64,000 bases of DNA, from the NCBI RefSeq assembly GCF_001661345.1, contig NW_017962913.1, forward strand, positions 1,555,428-1,619,427, written 5' to 3'. Source of the DNA: Ascoidea rubescens DSM 1968. Taxonomy: Eukaryota; Ascomycota; Saccharomycetes; Ascoideales; Ascoideaceae. A program made the position numbers and the translations under genes. Of the stretch, positions 42,553 to 51,984 are shown piece by piece (the stretch's first letter is position 1; each line of letters begins with the position of its first letter). The notes below the pieces were generated by a model. The model saw nothing but the letters and a program-made list of their open reading frames with translations, made no database searches and was not told where the DNA came from.

Positions 42553-43263
42553 TCAGTAGCCTCTTCTTACAGCAGTGTTTACAGTGTTGATCATTTTCCT
42601 GAAATTTTCTTTAAATAGCTTTCTATGTCTTTTCGATCTATCGAGTCTCTTGGTCTCACCACGAGTATAGTGAACTTTCTGGTTTCTTGACAATTCTCTG
42701 ATATTACTTAATCTTAGTATACTGTTTAATTTGGAATATGCAGAACCAACATCGCCAGCACGAGTAAGTCTAACTGTTCTTCCAGCTATTGGTCCAAACA
42801 TAGGAAATTTTGCAGCGTCATTTTGGATACTAGTCATGTCAGACGCCGATAGGAAGAATTTGGATTCATCAACTTGGGGTTTAGAGGTATTAGGATCAAT
42901 TTGGTTAATTGAAACTTTTTTATCCAAAGTTTTTTTTGAAGCGTTTTGTTTTGGCTTGAGTTTTGATTCAGCTTGTTGTTTTTTCGTATTTTTTGAGGCA
43001 TTTGCTATAAAGGTTAGAATATCCAAATCACTATTTTCATTATTATTATTGGTGTTCTGTGGTTTTGTGGATTTGGCTTGAGCTTTTTTGTCGTTTTTCC
43101 TGCCAATTCTTGTAGTATTCTTAGAAAATAGCTGGCCTAATATGTCGGTTTCAATATTGCGCACAACCATGGTAGATTTGAACCTTAGCGAAGACACCAC
43201 ATTTGCTGAAAAGGCAGAGCTGTAGCAGCCTCGTAGCACGTCGTTTCTAGCCAACATAAACAT
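42553..43263 (-). CDS. MRP21: Mitochondrial ribosomal protein bS21m (Mrp21)
   Basis: This small-subunit protein of the mitochondrial ribosome has 236 residues from the ATG at 43263 (177 in yeast); the frame extends upstream from a non-ATG codon. The N-terminus MFMLARNDVLRGC with later RFKST fits a mitochondrial presequence. The middle is a Lys/Asn/Gln-rich linker. The conserved bS21 part lies at the C-terminus: FGPIAGRTVRL, GDVGSAYSKLNSILRLSNI, RNQKVHYTRGETKRLDRSKR and HRKLFKENFRKMINTVNTAV. A CACGTG box lies about 115 bases upstream. Confidence 0.9.
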   Translation of the reverse strand: MFMLARNDVLRGCYSSAFSANVVSSLRFKSTMVVRNIETDILGQLFSKNTTRIGRKNDKKAQAKSTKPQNTNNNNENSDLDILTFIANASKNTKKQQAESKLKPKQNASKKTLDKKVSINQIDPNTSKPQVDESKFFLSASDMTSIQNDAAKFPMFGPIAGRTVRLTRAGDVGSAYSKLNSILRLSNIRELSRNQKVHYTRGETKRLDRSKRHRKLFKENFRKMINTVNTAVRRGY

Positions 43264-43609
43264 CTTCTGCACTCGCACTCTAAAATATGTCTCCAGAAAC
43301 ATCAAAAGAAGCACCAACACCAAAAGCTCCTTCCCCGAAACACCTCAAAACAAAATTTCACCCACCAGAAAAAAAAGCACGTGACAAAACAGCCTCTGAT
43401 TGGTCCACAGCAGCTTTTTTTATATATTCAAAGATAAAAGAAGAATGCCCACAACAAAATGGGTATGAAATGACCACGAAATGGGCTGCAAATGCTTTGT
43501 TGAGGAAGAACTGGTATTTCTGGTGCTTGCGAGGAGAGCCAGTTTATTGTACATGCACTTGGGGAATCAATGTTTATTTTAAATTGACTAAATTACCTTG
43601 TTGTATGTT
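43264..43609. promoter_or_regulatory. MRP21 promoter and PAC11 3' flank
   Basis: A CACGTG box lies at 43378-43383 and a TATATA-like run at 43418-43424. An ATG-started frame (43287-43712, 141 codons, plus strand) crosses it and runs into the 3' end of the dynein gene antisense; its product resembles nothing I know. Confidence 0.45.
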
Positions 43610-45964
43610 CTACTGCTCGTCTGCAAGTATTCTTTTCAACCTGATCTCATTATCAGGGCCATTCTTTGAGTTGGTCAACAAGTCTCCACTCAATCTAAAA
43701 ACACTCACATAACCATCCAAGCTTCCAGTTGCGATATTACTGCTGTTCTTGTCCCAGCAAACCTTGTTCAAACCTGAAACTGCTTCATTGGTGATAATTT
43801 CCGAGAGACTTAGGCTGTTGATTCCATCTGAAATGTCTTCTTTACTAAGAGCTTTGTCAAAGTCTCTTGGTCTTATCTCATGTATTGGGGAAATCAAGTC
43901 TTTTGTTAAGTCCCAGATTTCCAAAACATTTGAGCCTCCAACAGAGCAAAATTGTGATGTATTATTTGGACGCCATTTCACATCCATAACCACATCGTCT
44001 CTTTTAATGTCAAGTACAGGATCTATAGTGTCGACCAGTGAAGGATCAATCAAGTTTCGATTGCTTGAAGAGCTTGACGATCCAAAAATATCAGGTTTGG
44101 ATGATGACAAATCTGTGCTGGAAGAATACTTCCATAGCTTTATACTCCAATCGTAGCCAGAACTTAGAAAGAAATTTGAAAAATAATTGAATTTAGAAGG
44201 ATGAGCTGCTAGACTTGTTATCGCTGAAAAACTATGCCCCGAAAATATGTTCTTCAAATCAATACCAATTTTATCAATTGCTGAATTATACCTTTTAACA
44301 CGATAAATTTTCCCATCTTCGCATCCAACAATCATTCCTGATATATCAGAATTCAAAAAACAAACTGAAGTAGGCGCTAGTTCATCATATCTTGACAAAA
44401 AACCTGGGGGTGATCTTAGATATATTGGCTTAGTTACTGGTTTTGATAAAAGATATGGCAACCAGGTACAAATAGTGCCATCTGTGCTAGCGCTTATTAA
44501 AGAACCAGATTGCTTATTATCGAGAAGAACATCAGCTTGATCACTATTGTTATTTGTTTTGGAAAAATTGCTTGATTTTATTGCAGGAGAATCAGAAACC
44601 CTAATATGATTTAATGAAAATACCGGATGTGCATGAGCATCATTCGAGCCATTTCCTAATGGTGAAGAAAGGATTGGGCTCTTTGAATTGGCCCTCAAAT
44701 CCCATGCAAAAACTTTACCATTATAACCACCGCCAAATATAATATGAGGAGAATTCTTTGCAAAAATAGCTGAAATAATTGGAGTTGTTGAATAAAATAT
44801 ATACTCAGGAGTATTGCTAGTGTAATTACAATTCCATATCTGAATCACAGACTTGTGGCTGGTTAAGTCATTTCCACTAATATTATAATGATCAAGAAAC
44901 ATGTTTGAATTTGACAATGAGTTCGAATACGCTGATAATAATAGCTCTTCATGAAACAGAGAAAAATCCAATGCAGTTACTGATCTATTCTTTGAAATAT
45001 TTTTATTATGAAATGATCTTGTTTGATGAATCTGCTCATCTTCATCATCAATATCTAATTCGTTGGAATCTGAATTAGAACTGTCAATCGCATAATCTTT
45101 TAACAAATGCCTGTTATCCTCATTCAATGTCCTGTTTACTATTTTAAAACTTCTATTGAGAAATTGATTCAATTTTTGATCTTTCTCGTCTTTATCTTTT
45201 TGTTTTAAATTCTCAAGAAATTTTTCAACAGGCATGAAGTTTTTATCATCGTCGTCATCCTCATCAATAAACGATTGCAAATTTCTAGAATTGGATTGAG
45301 ACTGTTTTAATAGTTCTCCCTGTCTTTTCAATTCTCGTTCTTGAATCTCTTTCTGTATTTTCTGTCGTAATTTAACTTCCAATTCTCTTTCTTTCTGTAG
45401 TAGTTCCTCCTCCTCCTGAAACTTAAAATCTATAGTTTGAACTGACTTGTCATATGTGTTTTTTCTTTCTTTAACATCATTTTTAGTAAAATCTGTCTTT
45501 TCTTCTATTTTATGGAACAGTGAAGAATCTGCTTCTGTAGTGAGAGGTGACTGAGAAATCAAATCACTGTCAGTTTGTGTTGAGGTGGAGACAAATTTGG
45601 CAGACCTGTGTTTGAATTTTGAATCTGAAGTCGAAGAACCAACTAATTGATCCACTAGCAAATTTATGCTGTGGTCATTGAAAATATCCTTTTTCTGATT
45701 TATATTCGACCCCAATGATGTATTAGAAAATGAGCTCGCTGTAGAAGTGGACGATTCTGCTATTGAAACAGACGACGATATGGAGACTGCCCTGCCAGAA
45801 ATATGGACATTTTTTTGTTGTTGCTGCTGTTTTTGCTGCTTATCTAGTTCAATTTGCTTGTTCTTCTGAGCTTCGAGATTCTTTTGTTGTTTCTGTTCTC
45901 TGAGCCTTCTCAATTCCAATAATCGCTGTCTCTTTGCCTCAATTTCACTTCTTCTGGTTGACAT
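43610..45964 (-). CDS. PAC11: Dynein intermediate chain (Pac11 type)
   Basis: The intermediate chain links the dynein heavy chain to dynactin and light chains and is needed for nuclear movement into the bud. The start chosen is the ATG at 45964 (784 residues), because the following MSTRRSEIEAKRQRLLELRR is the typical N-terminal coiled coil that binds p150/NudE; an ATG three codons upstream is possible. A Gln/Lys-rich coil and a Ser-rich linker follow. Two LC8 (Dyn2) binding motifs are visible: STSTQTDSD (TQT about 129-131) and DKSVQTIDF (VQT about 175-177). A second coiled coil is rich in Glu/Arg/Lys. From about 330 a WD40 propeller follows (VIQIWNC, GGYNGKVFAWDLR, GTICTWLPYL, DWSIKLWKY, NVLEIWDLTKD, GSLDGYVSVFRL). 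Yeast Pac11 is shorter (533). Confidence 0.92.
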   Translation of the reverse strand: MSTRRSEIEAKRQRLLELRRLREQKQQKNLEAQKNKQIELDKQQKQQQQQKNVHISGRAVSISSSVSIAESSTSTASSFSNTSLGSNINQKKDIFNDHSINLLVDQLVGSSTSDSKFKHRSAKFVSTSTQTDSDLISQSPLTTEADSSLFHKIEEKTDFTKNDVKERKNTYDKSVQTIDFKFQEEEELLQKERELEVKLRQKIQKEIQERELKRQGELLKQSQSNSRNLQSFIDEDDDDDKNFMPVEKFLENLKQKDKDEKDQKLNQFLNRSFKIVNRTLNEDNRHLLKDYAIDSSNSDSNELDIDDEDEQIHQTRSFHNKNISKNRSVTALDFSLFHEELLLSAYSNSLSNSNMFLDHYNISGNDLTSHKSVIQIWNCNYTSNTPEYIFYSTTPIISAIFAKNSPHIIFGGGYNGKVFAWDLRANSKSPILSSPLGNGSNDAHAHPVFSLNHIRVSDSPAIKSSNFSKTNNNSDQADVLLDNKQSGSLISASTDGTICTWLPYLLSKPVTKPIYLRSPPGFLSRYDELAPTSVCFLNSDISGMIVGCEDGKIYRVKRYNSAIDKIGIDLKNIFSGHSFSAITSLAAHPSKFNYFSNFFLSSGYDWSIKLWKYSSSTDLSSSKPDIFGSSSSSSNRNLIDPSLVDTIDPVLDIKRDDVVMDVKWRPNNTSQFCSVGGSNVLEIWDLTKDLISPIHEIRPRDFDKALSKEDISDGINSLSLSEIITNEAVSGLNKVCWDKNSSNIATGSLDGYVSVFRLSGDLLTNSKNGPDNEIRLKRILADEQ

Positions 45965-46282
45965 TTTTTGCATAGAAACAAAAGAAACTAAAAGTTGAGT
46001 ATGTAGATTTTGAGTTTTTATAAAACCAATCAATTGATGATGTTTTGAATGTATAGAATTGTTTCCTTTAATATATCGACAAGCTATCTGTTGGTGTTGG
46101 GTATTTGTTTATATTTTGATGAATAACGGAAGTTTCAAAGTTAGAGTTAACTTTTTACAGTTTCTATTGTTTTTTTTTATTGCAAACGATAGTGAATAAT
46201 TGAAAATAATTGAAGATAATTGGAAATAATTAGAGATATTTCTTAGCAATCGGGAGAAGAGTGGGAGTAGTCAAGATATAAA
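45965..46282. promoter_or_regulatory. Divergent PAC11/SLD5 promoter
   Basis: AT-rich, with repeats of ATAATTGAAAATAATTGAAG type at 46195-46235. No recognised factor site. Confidence 0.35.
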
Positions 46283-46975
46283 ATGGATATTGATGATATT
46301 TTAAAAGAGTTAGAAAGTGATATTAATTTGAAAAGACCCAAGTCTGTAAATTCAGCTAAAATAAAAGAAGATGAATACAAAAAGTTGGTTCAAATTTGGA
46401 TATCAGAAAGAATGTCACCAGAGCTACTTCCCTACGAGAGCGAGTTAATAGAGACTATTTTAAAACGATTGCGATCTCAAGTAGAGATAATCGAGTTGAA
46501 TTCTATAGAATTGGAAAAAAATGACAAAGATATCAAGTTGAAGTTGCTCATCATAGAGAGCGAGATTGAGAGAATCAATTTTTTAGTTCGATCGTATTTG
46601 AGGTTGAGATTGTTTAAGATTGATGAGTATAATTTGTTTATAAATAATTCAGATCAAGAGATGGTCAAGCTAAGTAAAAACGAATTAAACTATATGGTTA
46701 ATCATTTCAAGACGATTTGCCAGTTATACAATGACAGTTTTTTGAAAAATGTGCCAGAACATTTACAATTGTTAGATGATGAAAGTGGAGGGATATCGAT
46801 GATAAACAAACCAGATTTAGACAAGATGGTTTTCATAAAAGTGATAAATGAGATAGCAGAGGAAATAACAGTTGGAGAAGACGATAAGGTTGAGCTAGAG
46901 AAGGATTTTATCTATGCTATAAGATATAGATCAGTTAAAAGATATATAGATAGTAAAGACATTGTATTGATATGA
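46283..46975 (+). CDS. SLD5: GINS complex subunit Sld5
   Basis: Sld5 with Psf1, Psf2 and Psf3 forms GINS, which joins Cdc45 and Mcm2-7 in the replicative helicase. The protein has 230 residues; yeast Sld5 is about 294. It begins with MDIDDILKELE, a family hallmark, then YKKLVQIWISERMSPELLPY, a helical A domain with IIESEIERINFLVRSYLRLRLFKID, and a C-terminal B domain with VFIKVINEI and the final FIYAIRYRSVKRYIDSKDIVLI. The order of the two domains fits Sld5 rather than Psf2 or Psf3. Confidence 0.93.
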   Translation: MDIDDILKELESDINLKRPKSVNSAKIKEDEYKKLVQIWISERMSPELLPYESELIETILKRLRSQVEIIELNSIELEKNDKDIKLKLLIIESEIERINFLVRSYLRLRLFKIDEYNLFINNSDQEMVKLSKNELNYMVNHFKTICQLYNDSFLKNVPEHLQLLDDESGGISMINKPDLDKMVFIKVINEIAEEITVGEDDKVELEKDFIYAIRYRSVKRYIDSKDIVLI

Positions 46976-47542
46976 CTTGGTGAAGATAAAGCGTATAAGA
47001 TGAGGATCAGATATCAAGGAAAGCAAGAAATTTTATTAAGTAAAATATACAAATATAAATATTAATTAAAAGTATAAATAAAAGGAAAACAATCAAGAAA
47101 TAAATAAATCGGGTAAATCAATCAATCAATTAATCAATCAATAAGATAAGATAAGATGAGATAAGATAAGTGAAAAGAATTTTGAAAATGTAAACAAGAA
47201 CAAAAATGAAAATAGGATAAAAAGAAAAAAAATTTAACAGATAGTTGATAAAGGATCAATATTCAAGATATATAAAACTCCAAAAGATAAATAAAGCCCT
47301 TTAAATTGATAAAATAAGCAGCAAAACACAGTAAAAGCAAGGCAGATAATAAAATAATAAAATAATGAGAATATTATATGAAATTACTAGATACACTGAA
47401 TAGTAGTGGAATTGATGATGATAATAATGGTGTTGACTAAATATATAGTTAGCACCATGTATTATCATTTATTGTCATATATTATATTCGATATGTTATA
47501 TGTAGTGTGTGTGTGTGTGTGTGATATGTTATACATTATAAG
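46976..47542. repeat. Convergent SLD5/regulator 3' region with simple repeats
   Basis: AT-rich and A-biased. A run of ATCAATCAATTAATCAATCA lies at about 47117-47141, AAGATAAGATAAGATGAGATAAG at 47141-47170, and a (GT)9 microsatellite at 47505-47522. No gene is visible. Confidence 0.65.
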
Positions 47543-48422
47543 TTATATATTTGTTTTGTGATCAAAAGGTTGGCTATAGCTTATTAGTTCAGGATCTATT
47601 AGAGCTTCAACTGGTTTATTTATTTTGATGTTATTGTGTATGATCTTTGAAGAGTGGAGAATAGATTTTGGATTATTTTCGTTATCGTTATCGTTATCGT
47701 TAATGGTATTGCCATTTGATGATTGATTGGGAGAGGTTGAATGATTTGTGTTGTTTTTTATTGTATTGATAGATGAGTCAGTGTTATTGACGTCATGAAG
47801 GTGATCAATGTTATTGAAGATATTGAAGTTTGATTTATTCTGTTTTTGGTTGTTGATCAGGGCGTCAATTTGATTGTTGTTCTGATGGAAATTCTGGTTA
47901 TGGTTATTTATGTTATTTTCAATTTCGTTTTCTATATTGCCGTCGTTTTTGATATCATTATCATTGTCATTGTCTATATTACTTTCATTGTCGTTTTCGT
48001 TATCGATTTCGTTATCATTTTCGTTATCATTTTCGTTATCGTTTTCATTATCGTTTTCATTATCGTTTTCATTTTCATTTTCATTTTCATTTTCATTTTC
48101 ATTTTCATTTTCGTTATCACTATTGTTATCATGATCTATATCATGATTATTGCCATGATCTATATCATGATCATTGTCATGGTCTATATCATTATCTATA
48201 TCGTTTTCGTCATAGTTTTCATTTTGATTGTCTGTATTGTTGATATCGTTATTTATTTCTGGGTTATTACTAAAAGTGGACATGGTATTGTTCATATTTT
48301 TGATTGCATCTTGTATAATTTTAAAGTCGTCTAGTAATTCACTATCAGGGTTTATAATTGAGTTATTTGTGATATTGTTGTTACTGTTGTTGTTGTTGCT
48401 GTTATTATTATTATTATTATTA

Positions 48423-48453
<31 letters not shown>

Positions 48454-49756
48454 CATTATTATTATTATTGTTTATATCGTTGTTTAAAAGAGGATTATGA
48501 AAATTGTATAGCAGATAAAATTGGGAGGCTTCTAGAGGATCCTGAAAGGAAATGTTATTATTTATGATGTTATTATTTATGATGTTTTCATTAACTTGGT
48601 CTTCATCGTCATCGTTATTGTTGTTATTAGCAGTGATGGTAGAATTTGTGGTACTAGCGTTAGTATTGGCAATATTATGGGTGGTATTGGGATTATTATC
48701 AGTGGAAATGGAGTTGTTTTGGGTGTTAGAATTGGGGATGGCAGAATGTTCAAGTTTGTAGGCAAAAGGGATTTTTGCGCTGAAGAGGTTCATGTGTTTT
48801 GACATGTCCAGATAGGAATTTTTTTTCAATCTTTTGTTCATTGAGGAATTGCCCATGATTGCCTCAAAGTTGTTTAGTTTGATGTTGATGTTGTCGTTGT
48901 CGATATCATTTTCGTTGTCTATATCATTGTCATTGTCGATTATGTTGTCATTTTCATTATAATTGTCGTTATAATTGTCGGTGTCGTTATAGGAATGGTT
49001 GTAATTGTGGCCATCATAGTCTGTGAGGTTTGAGATGATGGTGTTGTTTGAGAGGTCGTGGGATTCGTTTGGGGCAAGGAATCTGTTGTTGTAGGTATTT
49101 GGGTTGGGATTGATGGCGATGTCGTTCAAGGAGTCGACTTTTCTGTATAGTCGTGGGGGGTGTCTTCGTCTTTTGTTGGGGTTGACGGATAGGTTGTTTG
49201 AAATGTTGATTATGTTGCTGCTTTTGTGGATCTGGCTTGTGGTGGTGGTGGAGGAGGAGGAGGTTGTTCGTAGACTAGAGATGTCGTTGTAGGTTGTATC
49301 CAAGGTGGAAGAGTCCTTGACGTAGTCAGCAGAGGAAAAGACAGTGGCATCAGGCGAGTCCTTTAATTTTTCAATGTAGATGCACTCATGGTTGGTTTTG
49401 AAGCAATTAAGACAGTAGGGCTTGTTCTTGGTGCACTTTCGCTTGAGTTTTCTGCACTTCTGGCAAGCGTTGAGGGCCAATAGAGGTTGGTTGGAGAGCT
49501 TGTCGAAAAAGATTCTGGCATTGAACTGGCTGAGGACCTCTTGTTGTTTCAAGGCAGCATTTCTGCTGGTGTGGCTCAAGGACTTGACGTGAAAAACAGA
49601 GGAGATGTTAATGTCTGTGGTCTTGCTGTTGATGGAAATATGGGAGGAGTTGCGGTTGTTGATGTTGGAGCCATTGGAGTTGCTGTTGATGTTGATGTTG
49701 GCATTGTGGTTGGAAGCCGTTGAAGAGCGGTGGGAGGACGTTGAGGTGAGGGCCAT
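47543..49756 (-). CDS. Zn2Cys6 regulator rich in Asn, Asp and Glu
   Basis: The start is the ATG at 49756 (737 residues); the frame continues upstream only to a GTG. A Zn2Cys6 cluster has Cys at about 98, 101, 108, 115, 118 and 125 (ACQKCRKLKRKC, then CLNCFKTNHEC). No fungal-specific transcription factor domain is evident. Instead the rest is low-complexity: alternating ND and NE dipeptides, a run of NENENENE and NDNENDNE (about 555-620), His/Asp-rich NHDIDHDN units, and an Asn tract at about 430-460. A short C-terminal block (NKPVEALIDPELISYSQPFD) looks less repetitive. It is probably a DNA-binding regulator; I cannot name an orthologue. Confidence 0.85.
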
Positions 49757-50057
49757 TTCTAGCGCAGAGAAGGCGGAGGACGCAGCGGAGGGCGGTTCAC
49801 GCAGCAGAGGCAGCAGGGGAAGCAGCAGGATCAGGGCAGACAAAGCTGGAGAAGCAGCAGGGGAGGGCGAAGGAGAAGGAGAAGAAGAACAGGAAGCAGG
49901 TAAAACAAACACTGCTTTTCTGTTTTTTCTGCCTGTTCGGATCTCGCGCCCTCGGCCCCGGCAGTCTCATCCCGTGACCTTCACGTGCGTAGACTCAGCT
50001 TAAGAGCAACTTTTCTGCTTCCTGTGCTGCGTGTGCTTCGTGTGCTTCTCGTCTGCC
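49757..50057. promoter_or_regulatory. Divergent regulator/MRPL34 promoter
   Basis: GC-rich throughout, with GCAGAGGCAGCAGGGGAAGC-type purine repeats (49797-49905) and a CACGTG box at 49982-49987, about 70 bases upstream of MRPL34. Confidence 0.5.
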
Positions 50058-50378
50058 ATGATTTCTGCTGCCTCTGCTGCCTCTGCTGCGCGCGCACTCT
50101 GCCGCTCCTTGCCGCCCTTCCTCGTCCAGGGCCCTGCTTTTCCCCTGCTCTCCTCCTCCTCGCTCCTCGTCTCGTCCTCTTCTGTTGTCTCGCCCTTCTT
50201 TGCTCCCAGTCCTCTTCTCTCGTTGCAACGTCGTTGGAAGGCCAGAGGTAACACGTATCAGCCCAGTACCCTCAAAAGAAAGAGAAGGTTTGGTTTCTTT
50301 GCCAGAATGACCTCGCGAACTGGAAGAAAAATCATGCAACGAAGAAGGAGCAAAGGTAGATGGTACTTGACTCACTGA
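50058..50378 (+). CDS. MRPL34: Mitochondrial ribosomal protein bL34m
   Basis: The large-subunit mitoribosome protein has 106 residues (105 in yeast YDR115W). The N-terminus [20 protein letters not shown] fits a mitochondrial presequence. The C-terminal 45 residues are the bL34 domain: [40 protein letters not shown]. The frame before the chosen ATG is open but begins at a GTG. The gene is the first of two mitoribosomal genes in tandem. Confidence 0.95.
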   Translation: MISAASAASAARALCRSLPPFLVQGPAFPLLSSSSLLVSSSSVVSPFFAPSPLLSLQRRWKARGNTYQPSTLKRKRRFGFFARMTSRTGRKIMQRRRSKGRWYLTH

Positions 50379-50706
50379 ATCGCATCTTCTCCCTCCCACA
50401 CCATATGCTCATTCCTACCCAATGGATTGGTTATTTGATTGATTGTATATCCATGTACATAGTTTCTCAACATTTTCTTTTCCTCTATTCTCTATTCTCT
50501 TCTCTCTTCTCTCTTCTCTCCTCTGTATTTTCGTCCTAATAAATTCCAATTAGAGTTTCACTCCGTTACCCGCTCCAGTCTCGACATGAAAAAATGAATT
50601 TCAACCTCACAGTTCAACATGACGACAAAAGTAAATGATATAATACAAATCAACCAACCAACCCCAGTGTGCCTGCTTTGGCTTGTCTCAATTTTTGTTC
50701 CTCAAA
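50379..50706. other. MRPL34 3' region and MRPL1 promoter
   Basis: A CT-rich tract with TTCTCTTCTCTCTTCTCTCT lies at about 50480-50525. An ATG at 50619 opens an 81-codon frame that overlaps the MRPL1 start out of frame. Confidence 0.45.
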
Positions 50707-51585
50707 ATGATTTCCTTCTCTTCCTCTTCTTCTATATCCAGGTACATTTCCCTGGCGAATATTCTCAGCAATATCCGATCCTTTTCCACTCTAAACTCAT
50801 ATCTTTTTGCTTCCGAGCTTTCACAACAAGTCATTGCCAGGCAAAAACAATCGAAATCAAATAAAGAACAAATCGCTAAAAGAAAACAGCAAAGGTTCAT
50901 AAGACGTCGTTTACGAGCCCGTTTGTCGCCCTCCTTGTCCCCCTTTTACATGAAAATACCCCAAGCTTTAAGATTCCTAAGAGCTGCTGAAGTCGGTAGA
51001 TCTCCCACCGAAGGTACCATCTCTGTTAATTGCGACATTGTCATGGATAAATCTAGTATCCCTCTAAACTCATCTGTCAAACTTCCTCACCCTTTGAAGG
51101 AAATCAACATCATGATCTTCACAACCAAACCTGACCAAATAAAACTATGTGAGAATTTATCAAACATCAAATACATCGGCGGCTTGGATTTAATTGAAAA
51201 AATCAAAAACAACCAAATCGACATATCAAATATCCACAAGTCTTTTGCAACTTCAGAGATGGCTACTCCACTAACTAAAAATCTAGCAAAAATTTTAGGT
51301 CCAAAGGGCTTACTACCCTCAGTCAAAAAAAACACAATCAACGATGATTTATCAACCTTTCTAGATTCCTCTCTATCCTCTGTCCCCTTCAAACAAAAGG
51401 GTCTCTCTGTATCTGTTGCTGTTGGTAGATCAAACTTCTCTGATGCTCAAGTATACGAAAATGTATTAGCCTTCTCAAAGGCTGTTCGTGATGCCATAAC
51501 CCAACAAAAAGCTAAAAGACCTTCCATCCTTGCTCAAGCAACCATCTCTACTCCTCGTGGTCCAGGCATTGTTATTGATTTCTAA
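50707..51585 (+). CDS. MRPL1: Mitochondrial ribosomal protein uL1m
   Basis: This large-subunit protein of the L1 stalk has 292 residues from the first ATG in frame (285 in yeast). The N-terminus MISFSSSSSISRYISLANIL is Ser-rich with few acidic residues, as in mitochondrial presequences. The L1 domain starts around PSFYMKIPQALRFLRAAEVG-like sequence, with GTISVNCDIV, VKLPHPLKEINIMIFTTKP, KYIGGLDLIEKI, the block LAKILGPKGLLPS, SVAVGRSNFSDAQVYENVLA and RPSILAQATISTPRGPGIVI. MRPL34 lies just upstream on the same strand. Confidence 0.92.
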   Translation: MISFSSSSSISRYISLANILSNIRSFSTLNSYLFASELSQQVIARQKQSKSNKEQIAKRKQQRFIRRRLRARLSPSLSPFYMKIPQALRFLRAAEVGRSPTEGTISVNCDIVMDKSSIPLNSSVKLPHPLKEINIMIFTTKPDQIKLCENLSNIKYIGGLDLIEKIKNNQIDISNIHKSFATSEMATPLTKNLAKILGPKGLLPSVKKNTINDDLSTFLDSSLSSVPFKQKGLSVSVAVGRSNFSDAQVYENVLAFSKAVRDAITQQKAKRPSILAQATISTPRGPGIVIDF

Positions 51586-51956
51586 TTTCCTTTTTCTAAT
51601 TATATATTTCCATTTATAAATCTTGTATATATACTAATTTGAATTAGCCAATCAATAATAAAATCATCATCACCATCATCACCACCACAAATATAAAATC
51701 GTCCATATCATGCATGTTGATGCAAACAACACATATAAACGCACATCACATGACATCATCCACAATCACGGTGCCCTCAGATATCACACCACGTGATACA
51801 GACCTTATAAAAACTTGTCAAAATCCAGTTTCGAACTATTAGATCACATCAAATATAATCAACCATAATTAACAACTACAATTAATACTTATAACTAACT
51901 AGCACAATATTCAGAATAATATTTCAAACAGCTTTTACAACATAAATGTTCCCACA
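51586..51956. promoter_or_regulatory. GPI17 upstream region
   Basis: It includes a run of ATC/ACC triplets (51661-51690), a CACGTG box at 51790-51795 and, close to the start, a short upstream reading frame (51946-51984). Confidence 0.45.
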
Positions 51957-51984
51957 ATGCAAAATAATAAATCCTCTTTGCTGA
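51946..51984 (+). promoter_or_regulatory. Short upstream reading frame overlapping the GPI17 start
   Basis: ATG at 51946 opens 12 codons and a TGA, overlapping the GPI17 ATG (51957) in another frame. If included in the mRNA it would lower GPI17 translation. Whether transcription starts upstream of it is not known. Confidence 0.4.

Noticed and set aside
43287-43712. 141-codon ATG frame antisense to the PAC11 3' end
   Set aside because: Lies in the MRP21 promoter, overlaps a real gene by 100 bases and has no family likeness.
49757-49912. 52-codon Leu/Ser/Pro-rich extension of the second Zn2Cys6 protein
   Set aside because: Starts at GTG and coincides with the GC-rich promoter.
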